NCBI GenBank assembly: GCA_050247515.1
Contig: JBFWUB010000009.1
Location: 62,001 to 126,000 of the forward strand
Reading direction: 5' to 3'
Source: RAM1 sp050247515
Lineage (GTDB): Bacteria > Pseudomonadota > Gammaproteobacteria > Burkholderiales > Burkholderiaceae_C
Length of the DNA: 64,000 bases
Part shown: positions 34,632-42,273 of the stretch, one piece after another
How positions within the stretch are numbered: the stretch's first letter is position 1
How the letters are laid out: each line of letters opens with the position of its first letter
The notes under the pieces: model-generated
Seen by the model: the letters and a program-made list of their open reading frames with translations, nothing else
Databases searched by the model: none
Told to the model about the DNA's origin: nothing
Position numbers and translations under genes: made by a program

Positions 34632-36089
34632 TCAATGCCCACCCTCAGCGGCCATCGCGGCTTGCATCGCCTCAGCTTCGGACCCACGCGCACCATTGAA
34701 GAACATGTTGAGCAGCACCGCAGAAATCGTGGTCAGGAGGATTCCCGATTCCAGCAGCGGATGCAAGCCGTGGGCCATGTGCTGCGACCAGGCGGGCGCC
34801 ACCAGCGGGATCATGCCCACGCTGATGGACACGGCCACGATGTACAGGTTGTTGCGGTTGGTCTTGAAGTCCACACCCGACAGGATGCGGATGCCCGTGG
34901 CGGCCACCATGCCAAACATCACCAGCCCCGCGCCACCCAGCACAAACAGCGGCAGCGATTCGACCAGCGCCGCCATCTTGGGGATCAGCCCCAGCACGAT
35001 CAGGATGATGCCGCCGGCCACGCAGACGAAGCGGCTGCGCACGCCCGTCACGCCCACCAGCCCCACGTTCTGCGAAAAGCTGGTGTAGGGGAAGGTGTTG
35101 AAGATGCCGCCGATCAGCGTGCCCAGCCCGTCGGTGCGCAGGCCGGCCGTCAGGCTCTGCGGCGTCAGCTTGCGGCCTGTCAGATCGCCCAGCGCCAGAA
35201 ACATGCCCGTCGATTCGATGAAGGTCACGATCATCACCAGCACCATGGTGGCGATCAGCACCGGGTCAAAAATCGGCATGCCAAAGCTGAAAGGCATCAC
35301 CACGTCAAACCAGGCGGCGTTGGCCACCTTGCCAAAGCTCATCTTGCCCAGGGCCGTGGCCACCACCGCGCCGGCAATGATGCCCAGCAGCACCGAGATG
35401 TTGGAGATGAAGCCGCGTGTGTACTTGGCAATGGCCAGGATGGTGAACAGCACGAACAGGGCGATGGCCAGGTTGTCCAGCGCGCCATAGGCGGGGTTGG
35501 CAATCATGGGCGCGGGGCCTGCGGGCAGCGCAGCGCCCGTGGCCTTGGCCGCGGCCACAGCCTGTGCAAATGTGGGGTCGACCACCTTGGCCAGGTGCGG
35601 CGGGCCGCCCAGCGCCCAGCCGATGCCTACGCGCATCAGCGTGATGCCGATCACGGCAATGATGGTGCCCGTGACCACCGGCGGAAAGAACCGCAGCATG
35701 CGGCTGGCCAGCGGCGCGATGAAGATGCCGATGACGCCCGCCGCGATGATGGAGCCAAAGATCATGCGCGCGCCCTCCATGCCCGGCACAGCCTGCGCCA
35801 TGGCCACCATGGGGCCGACGGCGGCAAAGGTCACGCCCATCATCACCGGCAGGCGGATGCCGAACCACTGCGTCACGCCCAGGCTCTGGATCAGCGTGAC
35901 GATGCCGCAGCAGAACAGGTCGGCGGATATCAGCAACGCCACCTGCTGCGGCGTGAGGTTGAGCGCGCGCCCGACGATCAGCGGCACCGCAATGGCGCCC
36001 GCGTACATCACCAGCACGTGCTGCAGGCCCAGCGCGGCCAGGCGCGGTGTGGGCAGCTTTTCATCGACGGGGTGGACTTGTGCAGTCAT
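34632..36089 (-). CDS. Xanthine/urate permease (nucleobase:cation symporter-2)
   Basis: 485 residues from the ATG at 36089 (CAGGAGA upstream). About twelve to fourteen hydrophobic segments, with the NCS2 signature QSLGVTQWFGIRLPVMMGVTF (abridged), the first-half motif GLQHVLVMYAGAIAVPLIVG and the second-half TFIESTGMFLALGDLTGRKL. The F-x-E-S-T-G block with its glutamate is typical of the xanthine/urate branch (XanQ/UacT/YgfO). It imports xanthine or urate with protons. A TGTATACA operator stands 40 bases upstream of the start. First gene of the minus-strand part of the purine block, followed by copy A of the palindromic element. Confidence 0.9.
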   Translation of the reverse strand: MTAQVHPVDEKLPTPRLAALGLQHVLVMYAGAIAVPLIVGRALNLTPQQVALLISADLFCCGIVTLIQSLGVTQWFGIRLPVMMGVTFAAVGPMVAMAQAVPGMEGARMIFGSIIAAGVIGIFIAPLASRMLRFFPPVVTGTIIAVIGITLMRVGIGWALGGPPHLAKVVDPTFAQAVAAAKATGAALPAGPAPMIANPAYGALDNLAIALFVLFTILAIAKYTRGFISNISVLLGIIAGAVVATALGKMSFGKVANAAWFDVVMPFSFGMPIFDPVLIATMVLVMIVTFIESTGMFLALGDLTGRKLTPQSLTAGLRTDGLGTLIGGIFNTFPYTSFSQNVGLVGVTGVRSRFVCVAGGIILIVLGLIPKMAALVESLPLFVLGGAGLVMFGMVAATGIRILSGVDFKTNRNNLYIVAVSISVGMIPLVAPAWSQHMAHGLHPLLESGILLTTISAVLLNMFFNGARGSEAEAMQAAMAAEGGH

Positions 36090-36129
36090 GGTGTTGTCTC
36101 CTGTTTGTGCACTTGAGTGTCGACTGAAC

Positions 36130-36137
36130 TGTATACA
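36130..36137. promoter_or_regulatory. TGTATACA operator before the permease gene
   Basis: CTGTATACACATTAGTCC around 36129-36146 contains the 8-bp palindrome TGTATACA. The same core in nearly the same flanks (AANTGTATACACWTNNGTC) is found before the GntR gene (41515-41528) and before puuD (43119-43126). GTCGACTGAA next to it at 36118-36128 also recurs at 41531-41540. The likely binding protein is the FadR/GntR-type regulator encoded at 40822-41487. Confidence 0.7.
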
Positions 36138-36232
36138 CATTAGTCCGAACCGCGTATAGCGGCAAACCCGGTTTCAGACCCGCATGGCGGGTGAACCAGT
36201 TTTGCCTGCCGTATGTGTAATCCGGGCGGTCA

Positions 36233-37477
36233 TCAGGCCAGCAGGTCGGCCAGCGCGCGGGCGATAACCTTGGTGGCGCGCTTCAAGTCGTCCAGCGCCA
36301 GGTTTTCATCGGCGCGCTTGGCGTTGGATTCGATCACGGTACGCGGGCCCGCGCCGTAGATCACGCCGGGGATGCCCTGTTCCACATACAGCCGCACGTC
36401 GGTGTACAGCGGCGTGCCCACGGCCGGGATGGGTTCGCCGAACACCTGTTCGCCGTGCTGCTGGATGGCGGCGACGAGCGGCTGGTTGCCGGGCAGCGGC
36501 ACCATGGCGCGCGCCAGCAGCATGCGCTTGATGTCCACGCGCACGACTTTGCCGCCGCGCGGCGGGTTGAATGATTTCGCCGCTGCTTCAATCGTGGCGC
36601 GGATGGATGCCTCGACCTGCGCCGGGTCTTCCTCGGGGATCATGCGACGGTCCAGCTTGAGCACCACCTTGCCGGGGATGACGTTGGTGTTGGTGCCGCC
36701 TGCGATCAGCCCCACGTTCAGGTAGGGGTGGGTGATGCCCGCGACGTTGGACGTGATCTTCTTGTAGTCTGCGTTCAGCGCATACAGCGCGTTCAGGATG
36801 TGGGTGGCGGCCTGCAGCGCGTCGGTGCCGCTGTCGGGTATGGCGGCGTGGCTCATCTCGCCGTGCACCGTCACTTCCATCTGCAGGCAGCCGTTGTGCG
36901 CCACCACCACCTGGTAGCTGAAGCCGGCCGCAATCATCAGGTCCGGCTTGGTCAGGCCCTTCTTCAGCAGCCAGCCGGGGCCGACCTCGCCGCCGAATTC
37001 TTCGTCGTAGGTGAAGTGCAGTTCCACATTGCCCTTGGCGGGCTTGGCCACGGCCTCCAGCGCGCGCACGGCAAAGGTGAAGGTGGAGAAGTCGCATTTG
37101 CTCACCGCCGCCGCGCGGCCATAGATTTTGCCGTCGGCAATCTCGCCGCCATAGGGGTCGTGCGTCCAGCCGTCGCCGGGGGGCACCACGTCGCCATGCG
37201 CGTTCAGTGCAATGGTCTTGCCCGCGTCGCCAAAATTGCGGCGCACGATCAGGTTGGTGATGGTCTCAAGGCCGGCAGCCTTGACCTCGTTGGCCGGCAC
37301 CACGTGTTTCTCGGCCTGAAGCCCCATGGCCTTCAGCAGGTCGGCGGTGCGGTCTGCATGCGGCGCGTTGTTGCCGGGCGGCGTGTCGGTGGGGACGCGG
37401 ATCAGTTCCTGCAGGAATCTCACCTGTTCGTCGAAGTGGTTGTCGATCCAGGTGTCGAGGGCGGTGTAGTCGGTCAT
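36233..37477 (-). CDS. M20-family amidohydrolase (ArgE/DapE-like)
   Basis: 414 residues from the ATG at 37477. Metal-site motifs: ALNAHGDVVPPGDGW (H-x-D), then the catalytic YDEEFGGEVGP glutamate pair, and a dimerisation/lid domain (MEVTVHGEMSHAAIPDSGTDAL). General annotation would be acetylornithine deacetylase-like, but it lies within the purine block between the permease and the allantoate enzyme. M20 proteins include allantoate amidohydrolase and ureidoglycolate amidohydrolase, and a ureidoglycolate step is otherwise missing from this window, so that role is a testable guess. The N-terminal start near the palindromic element B is clear. Confidence 0.8.
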   Translation of the reverse strand: MTDYTALDTWIDNHFDEQVRFLQELIRVPTDTPPGNNAPHADRTADLLKAMGLQAEKHVVPANEVKAAGLETITNLIVRRNFGDAGKTIALNAHGDVVPPGDGWTHDPYGGEIADGKIYGRAAAVSKCDFSTFTFAVRALEAVAKPAKGNVELHFTYDEEFGGEVGPGWLLKKGLTKPDLMIAAGFSYQVVVAHNGCLQMEVTVHGEMSHAAIPDSGTDALQAATHILNALYALNADYKKITSNVAGITHPYLNVGLIAGGTNTNVIPGKVVLKLDRRMIPEEDPAQVEASIRATIEAAAKSFNPPRGGKVVRVDIKRMLLARAMVPLPGNQPLVAAIQQHGEQVFGEPIPAVGTPLYTDVRLYVEQGIPGVIYGAGPRTVIESNAKRADENLALDDLKRATKVIARALADLLA

Positions 37478-37542
37478 GTCGCTTGGCTTCTGCGTCGTTA
37501 GTTGGTTCTTGGTAGCGTTGTTCTTCAGGCCGCTGCTTCGCG

Positions 37543-37785
37543 GCAAAGCTGCGCCTGCGGGCACACCGCCCTGGGGGCTTCACTGTGGCGGTCGCCTGTG
37601 GCGACTTCCCTGTGCTGCTCGGGGATCGGTCGCACCGCACAACTCGCTACGCGCTGCGCGCTGCGCTCAAACAGGTGCGGTGAGTCAGAGCACGAAGCGC
37701 GCTGGCGCGCGCCGACACTCACCCCTGTGCTGCTCGGCGCCCCAGAGGCGCCCCCAGGGCGGTGTGCCCGCAGGCGCAGCTTTGC
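37543..37785 (-). repeat. Large palindromic element, copy B (inverted)
   Basis: Outer arms of 36 bp are perfectly complementary: 37543-37578 with 37750-37785. The core is homologous to copy A in opposite orientation; a 24-base segment (37697-37720) is the exact reverse complement of 34434-34457. It is joined to copy C by a 40-base spacer (37786-37825) that also follows the core-less stem at 34332-34371. It lies 66 bases upstream of the M20 hydrolase gene. Confidence 0.85.
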
Positions 37786-37825
37786 AGTGATGCTGTTGGC
37801 GCGCCACCAGTGGCGTGTCGGGGTC

Positions 37826-38071
37826 CGGGGTTCGCGGCAGGCGCAGTGCGGCGGGGCGATTTCTGCGGTGGCGAGAAGCACAGGGGGGAGTGTTGGCGCG
37901 CGCAGCGCGCATCGTGCACATGCTAGCCGCGGCTGTCTGAGCGGAATGGAGCGCAGCGCAATGCAGCGAGTTCCGCGGCGCAACCGACCCCCGAGCATCG
38001 CAGCGGAGTTTTTGCGAAGCAAAAACCACCGCAGCATGAGCCCCGCCGCACTGCGCCTGCCGCGAACCCCG
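37826..38071 (+). repeat. Large palindromic element, copy C
   Basis: Outer stem of 32 bp, perfect: 37826-37857 with 38040-38071. The arm sequence differs from copy A in its outer half (GGGGTTCGCGGCAGGCGCAG against GGGCTTGTCAGCGGGCGGAG), yet each copy is internally perfectly paired. The internal hairpin GTTTTTGC-GAA-GCAAAAAC (38008-38026) corresponds to GTCTGTGC-GCA-GCACAGAC in copy A, with three base-pair changes made on both sides. It starts 16 bases after the stop of the UraD-AllC gene, the same placement as copy A after the permease gene. Confidence 0.85.
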
Positions 38072-38087
38072 CGAGTGAAGACGAGGT

Positions 38088-39863
38088 TCACGCCGACTCC
38101 GCAGCCAGGTTCTCAAGCAAAGACATGAAGGCATCCACAGCCAACTGCATGTCGTCACTGGTCGTCGACTCCAGCGGGTTATGGCTGATGCCCGCGTTCT
38201 GCCCGCGCACGAACAGCATGGCCTGGGGCATCACCTCGTGCAGCTTCATGGCGTCGTGGCCTGCCCCGCTGGGCATGCGGTACAGCGGCACGCCCAGGCT
38301 GTCCACGGCGCGTTCCCAGCGTTGCTGCCATTCGGCGGCGCTGGGGGCGGCGGCGGCTTTCATAGTCAATTCGGTCGTGTGGCGCAGGCCGCGCTGTTCG
38401 CAGATGCGCACCAGCTCGGCCAGCACATCCGTCACCATCGCGTCGCGCTGCGCATCGGTGGGCGCGCGCAGGTCCAGGGTGAACTGGCAGCGGCCCGGCA
38501 CCACATTGGTGGAGCCGCCCGGCACGGTGCAGATGCCGATGGTGCCCACCGAATCACCGTCGCGGGCCGCACGCTGCTCGATGTACAGCGCCAGCTCGGC
38601 CACCGCCGACAGGGCGTCGCGCCGGCGGTTCATGGGCGTGGTGCCGGCGTGGCTGGCCATGCCGATTACTTCGCACAGGTAGCGCACGCCGCCGTTGATG
38701 GAGGTCACGATGCCCAGCGGCAAATCCATCTCGGTCAGCACCGGGCCCTGCTCGATGTGCACTTCCACGAAGCCCAGGTAATCGGCCGGGTTGCGCTGCA
38801 GCTTGGGAATGTCGGCTATGCACAGGCCGGCGTGCTGCATGGCCTCGCGCATCGTGATGCCGTCGGCGTCCTTCTGGTCGAGCCAGGCGTTGTTGAACTG
38901 GCCGATGAGCGCGCCCGAGCCCAGGAAGGTCGCCTTGTAGCGCTGGCCTTCTTCTTCTGCAAAGGCGATCACCTCAAAGTCAAACGGCAGGCGCTGGCCC
39001 CGGCGCGACAGCTCGGCCACGCAGGCCATGGGCGCGAAGATGCCCAGGCGCCCGTCGTACTTGCCGCCGTTGCGCACGGTGTCGTAGTGGCTGCCGGTCA
39101 TCAGCGTCTTCGCGCCCGGCTTGTCCGCCTTGTAGCGCCCCACCACATTGCCCACGGCGTCGATGTGCACTTCGTCAAAGCCGGCTTCGCGCATGTTGGT
39201 GCTGATGCGCTGGGCGCACGCGCGGTGTGCGTCGGTCAGGTAGGTGACGGTGAGCTGGCCTTTTTCGGCAAAGCCCGGGTCGCTGTGCTGCGAGAGCTTT
39301 TCCTGCCAGTCCCAAACCTGGTTGCCCAGCGTGGGTTCCACGCCAAACTTGTCGTTCAGGCGGATCTCCACAATGCGGTGGATGTTGCGCAGCGCCTCGC
39401 TCAGTTCAAAGTCGGGGTGGTTGTCCACCCGGCGGGCAAAGGTGTCGATGATTTCGTGGCGGCTCAGCCCCGTGCCGCGCGGCCCGCGCACCGCCAGGAT
39501 GAACGGAAAGCCGAACTTGGCGTTGTAGTCGGCGTTGAGCTGCTGGATGCGCGCAAATTCTTCAGGCGTGCAGTCGGTCAGGCCGGCCTTGCCTTGCTCA
39601 TGGGTGGACTCGGCCGTCAGCGTCTTGCTGACCATGGCCTTGCCGGCGAGCTCCGGGTGGGCGCGGATCAGTGTGAGCTGTCTGTCGGTGCCCGCGTCGC
39701 GCACGACGTTGGCCATCACATGCTTCAGGTGCGCGATCGAGCGGAACGGGCGGTGCGCCAGCGCGGCCTGCGCCACCCAGGGGGAATGTTCGTACAGGCC
39801 GTCCAGCAGCGCGGCGGCCTCGTCGGCCGCAGCCGTGTTGATCTGTTCAAGTGTGAGTGCCAT
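38088..39863 (-). CDS. UraD-AllC fusion: OHCU decarboxylase plus allantoate amidohydrolase
   Basis: 591 residues in one uninterrupted frame. Residues 1-~170 are a complete OHCU decarboxylase (UraD), with the catalytic H69-P-E71 in RAHPELAGKAMVSK and the FGFPFILAVRG block. Residues ~180-591 are an M20 amidohydrolase of the AllC/HyuC type: TGSHYDTVRNGGKYDGRLGI, AFAEEEGQRYKATFLGS, VEVHIEQGPVL, GGSTNVVPG and SGAGHDAMK. UraD forms S-allantoin from OHCU; AllC hydrolyses allantoate after the allantoinase step, so one polypeptide catalyses the steps on either side of PuuE. Two bases separate it from puuE upstream. Confidence 0.9.
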   Translation of the reverse strand: MALTLEQINTAAADEAAALLDGLYEHSPWVAQAALAHRPFRSIAHLKHVMANVVRDAGTDRQLTLIRAHPELAGKAMVSKTLTAESTHEQGKAGLTDCTPEEFARIQQLNADYNAKFGFPFILAVRGPRGTGLSRHEIIDTFARRVDNHPDFELSEALRNIHRIVEIRLNDKFGVEPTLGNQVWDWQEKLSQHSDPGFAEKGQLTVTYLTDAHRACAQRISTNMREAGFDEVHIDAVGNVVGRYKADKPGAKTLMTGSHYDTVRNGGKYDGRLGIFAPMACVAELSRRGQRLPFDFEVIAFAEEEGQRYKATFLGSGALIGQFNNAWLDQKDADGITMREAMQHAGLCIADIPKLQRNPADYLGFVEVHIEQGPVLTEMDLPLGIVTSINGGVRYLCEVIGMASHAGTTPMNRRRDALSAVAELALYIEQRAARDGDSVGTIGICTVPGGSTNVVPGRCQFTLDLRAPTDAQRDAMVTDVLAELVRICEQRGLRHTTELTMKAAAAPSAAEWQQRWERAVDSLGVPLYRMPSGAGHDAMKLHEVMPQAMLFVRGQNAGISHNPLESTTSDDMQLAVDAFMSLLENLAAESA

Positions 39864-39865
39864 GT

Positions 39866-40825
39866 TCAACCCTGATAAGGATGCGTTTGCTTCCAGTGGC
39901 GCGCAATGTCGATGCGGCGGCACACCCAGACGCGGTCATGCTTTGCGATGTGGTCCAGAAACTTCTGCAGCGCCACGATGCGCCCTGGCCGCCCCAGCAG
40001 CCGGCAGTGCATGCCCACGCTCATCATCCTGGGCGAATCGGCGCCCTCGGCGTAAAGCGCATCAAAGCTGTCGCGCAGGTAGATGAAGAAGTCCTCGGCC
40101 TGCGCAAAGCCCTGTGGCAGCGAAAAGCGCATGTCGTTGGTGTCCAGCGTGTAGGGCACCACCAGGTGCGGCACCGTGGTGCCATCGGTCTTTTGAACCT
40201 TCATCCAGAACGGCAGGTCGTCGCCGTAGTAGTCGCTGTCGTATTCAAAGCCGCCGTAGTCGGCCACCAGGCGGCGCGTGCGGGGGCTGTCGCGGCCGGT
40301 GTACCAACCCACGCCGTGCACGGCGTTCGGTTGGTCTCTCGTCTGGCCGGTCAGCTTGGTGATGATTTCCATGCCGATACGCATGTGCTCGCGCTCGGTG
40401 GCTTCGTCGATGTTCTGGTAGTGGATCCAGCGCCAGCCGTGGCAGGCGATCTCGTGGCCCAGCTCGACAAAGGCGCGGGTCAGCTCGGGGTGGCGTTCCA
40501 GCGCCATGCCGACGCCGAACACCGTGAGCGGCAGGCCGCGCCTTTCAAACTCGCGCAGGATGCGCCACACACCCACGCGCGAGCCGTATTCGTAGATGCC
40601 TTCCATGCTCATGTGCCGGTCGGGGAACGCGGCGGGGTTGAACATTTCGGACAGGAACTGCTCCGACCCGGCGTCGCCGTGCAGCGTGGCGTTCTCGCCG
40701 CCTTCTTCGTAGTTCAGCACGAACTGCACCGCAATGCGGGCGTTGCCGGGCCATTGCGCATGCGGCGGGTTGCGGCCGTAGCCGACCAGGTCGCGCGGGT
40801 AGGGCAGGGTGGTGTCGTAGGTCAT
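39866..40825 (-). CDS. puuE: Allantoinase, polysaccharide-deacetylase fold
   Basis: 319 residues, NodB-like deacetylase fold of the PuuE type: YPRDLVGYGRNPPHAQWPG near the start, VLNYEEGGE, GHEIACHGWRWIHYQ and the C-terminal MSVGMHCRLLGRPGR. This metal-independent allantoinase opens the allantoin ring to allantoate. Its start overlaps the GntR stop (ATGA at 40822-40825) and its stop is two bases from the UraD-AllC start, so the three genes form a tight operon. Confidence 0.94.
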   Translation of the reverse strand: MTYDTTLPYPRDLVGYGRNPPHAQWPGNARIAVQFVLNYEEGGENATLHGDAGSEQFLSEMFNPAAFPDRHMSMEGIYEYGSRVGVWRILREFERRGLPLTVFGVGMALERHPELTRAFVELGHEIACHGWRWIHYQNIDEATEREHMRIGMEIITKLTGQTRDQPNAVHGVGWYTGRDSPRTRRLVADYGGFEYDSDYYGDDLPFWMKVQKTDGTTVPHLVVPYTLDTNDMRFSLPQGFAQAEDFFIYLRDSFDALYAEGADSPRMMSVGMHCRLLGRPGRIVALQKFLDHIAKHDRVWVCRRIDIARHWKQTHPYQG

Positions 40826-41487
40826 GCGAGCGCGGCGGCAATGTCGTTGGTGGGCACGGTGCGGTCAAAGGCCAGGCTTTCTTCGACGTGCAGCAGGTGT
40901 TCGTTCATCAGGCGCACCGCGCGTTCCTCGTCTTTCGCGGCCAGTGCCTTGACGATTTCGGCGTGCTCGTCGTTGGAGTGTTCGGCCTCGCTGCGGCTCT
41001 GGTACATCAGCGTGATGAGCGCGCAGCGCGAGATCAGCTCGCCCAGCATCTGCGCCAGCACCTCGTTGCCCATCAGCTCGGCCATGCGCACGTGGAAGTC
41101 GCCCAGCAGTTCGGTGCGGCTGGCGGCGTCGTTCTTCTGCACGGCGGCCTTTTCCTGGGCCACGTGGTCTTTCAGCGCGCGGATTTTGGCGGGGGTGACC
41201 TCACGCACAAAGGCACGGGTCATTTCGGCCTCCAGCATGCGGCGCACCGCAAAAACCTGGCGCGCCTCGTCGGCCGAGGGCGCCGCCACAAAGGCGCCGC
41301 GCGCGGGCTCCAGTTTGATGAGCCGGTTTTGCGACAGCTGGAACAGCGCCTGGCGCACCAGCGTGCGCGACACGCCAAAATGGTCGGCCAGCTTTTGCTC
41401 GGCCAGTTTGGTGCCGGGCTGCAGCTTGTGGTCGACGATGGCTCGGGTGAGCGACTCGACGATGTGGCTGGTGGTGGATGTCTCCAT
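40822..41487 (-). CDS. GntR/FadR-type regulator of purine catabolism
   Basis: 221 residues from the ATG at 41487. Winged helix-turn-helix at residues ~10-70 (KLAEQKLADHFGVSRTLVRQALFQLSQNRLI in part) and an FCD effector-binding domain (MLEAEMTRAFV..., FHVRMAELMGNEVLAQML, NDEHAEIVKALAAKD) with the metal-site histidines of that family. It heads an operon with puuE and uraD-allC. A 14-bp perfect palindrome containing TGTATACA lies 27 bases upstream of the start, and the same core precedes the permease gene and puuD, so it probably represses itself and the regulon until an intermediate such as urate or allantoin is bound. Confidence 0.88.
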   Translation of the reverse strand: METSTTSHIVESLTRAIVDHKLQPGTKLAEQKLADHFGVSRTLVRQALFQLSQNRLIKLEPARGAFVAAPSADEARQVFAVRRMLEAEMTRAFVREVTPAKIRALKDHVAQEKAAVQKNDAASRTELLGDFHVRMAELMGNEVLAQMLGELISRCALITLMYQSRSEAEHSNDEHAEIVKALAAKDEERAVRLMNEHLLHVEESLAFDRTVPTNDIAAALA

Positions 41488-41514
41488 GCGGCGGATGATA
41501 GCTGCAAATCCGAA

Positions 41515-41528
41515 AAGTGTATACACTT
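41515..41528. promoter_or_regulatory. AAGTGTATACACTT operator at the GntR promoter
   Basis: A perfect 14-bp palindrome and the most complete of three sites sharing TGTATACA (others at 36130-36137 and 43119-43126). Placed 28 bases upstream of the regulator start, suitable for autoregulation, and on the far side of palindromic element D from uraH. Confidence 0.75.
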
Positions 41529-41579
41529 CTGTCGACTGAAATGCTGAACTCTTTCATCTCCACTGCTTCTTTACTCGCT

Positions 41580-41813
41580 GCTTCGCGTCAGGCGGTGCCC
41601 GGCGGGGGCTCACACTGTGGCGGTCTGCGCGTTGCGCAGACTCCGCTGCGGTGCTCGATTCGGGGTTGCGCCGCAGAACTCGCTGCGCGCTGCGCGCTTC
41701 GCTCTAACAGCCGCGGCGAGTCAGACACGAAGCGCGCTTCGCGCGCCAACCCCGAATCTGCGCTCCTCGCCGCCACAGAGATCGCCCCCGCCGGGCACCG
41801 CCTGCCGCGAAGC
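41580..41813 (-). repeat. Large palindromic element, copy D (inverted)
   Basis: Outer arms of 30 bp with one mismatch: 41580-41609 against 41784-41813. The core holds the same landmarks as copies A-C in inverted orientation: the hairpin GTCTGCGC-GTT-GCGCAGAC (41623-41641), and the GAACTCGCTGCGCGCTGCGCGC stretch. After it comes a 40-base spacer homologous to those at 34332-34371 and 37786-37825, and then a partial GGCTTTGCCGCGAG that may be the trace of a lost second stem. It lies between the divergent GntR and uraH genes. Confidence 0.8.
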
Positions 41814-41911
41814 CGGGTGCGGGCTCTCCACCGATGGCGTGCCAACAACGGCTTTGCCGCGAGGTGCAACGAACAAAAAAGCCAATCATTACCAAACCAA
41901 GAGGAACCCAC

Positions 41912-42265
41912 ATGGGCCTGAGCACACACGTCCTGGACACTGCCCACGGCTGCCCCGCCGCCGGCATGACGGTCACGCTGTACACCACGGCGAATGGAAC
42001 CGCCACACAAGTCAAGCAGTTCAACCTCAACAGCGACGGCCGCAACCCCGATGGCCCGCTGTATGACAACGCCGGCCTGCAAAAGGGCACCTACCGCCTG
42101 GTGTTTGACGTGGCCGGCTACTTCCGTGCCAAGGGCGTGCAGCTGCCCGACCCGCCGTTCCTGGACCAGGTGAGCATTGACTTTGGCGTGGCGCACACCG
42201 ACCAGCACTACCACGTGCCTTTGGTCTGCACGCCCTGGACATACAGCACCTACCGCGGCTCGTAA
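41912..42265 (+). CDS. uraH: 5-hydroxyisourate hydrolase
   Basis: 117 residues from the ATG at 41912 (AGAGGAA seven bases before). Transthyretin-like protein: MGLSTHVLDTAHGCPAAGM at the start, an internal HYHVPLVCTPWTYSTY and the C-terminal tetrapeptide YRGS, which is the functional signature that separates HIU hydrolases from transthyretin. It opens 5-hydroxyisourate, the product of urate oxidation, to OHCU, the UraD substrate. Followed after eight bases by xdhC. Confidence 0.95.
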   Translation: MGLSTHVLDTAHGCPAAGMTVTLYTTANGTATQVKQFNLNSDGRNPDGPLYDNAGLQKGTYRLVFDVAGYFRAKGVQLPDPPFLDQVSIDFGVAHTDQHYHVPLVCTPWTYSTYRGS

Positions 42266-42273
42266 GGCGGTTC

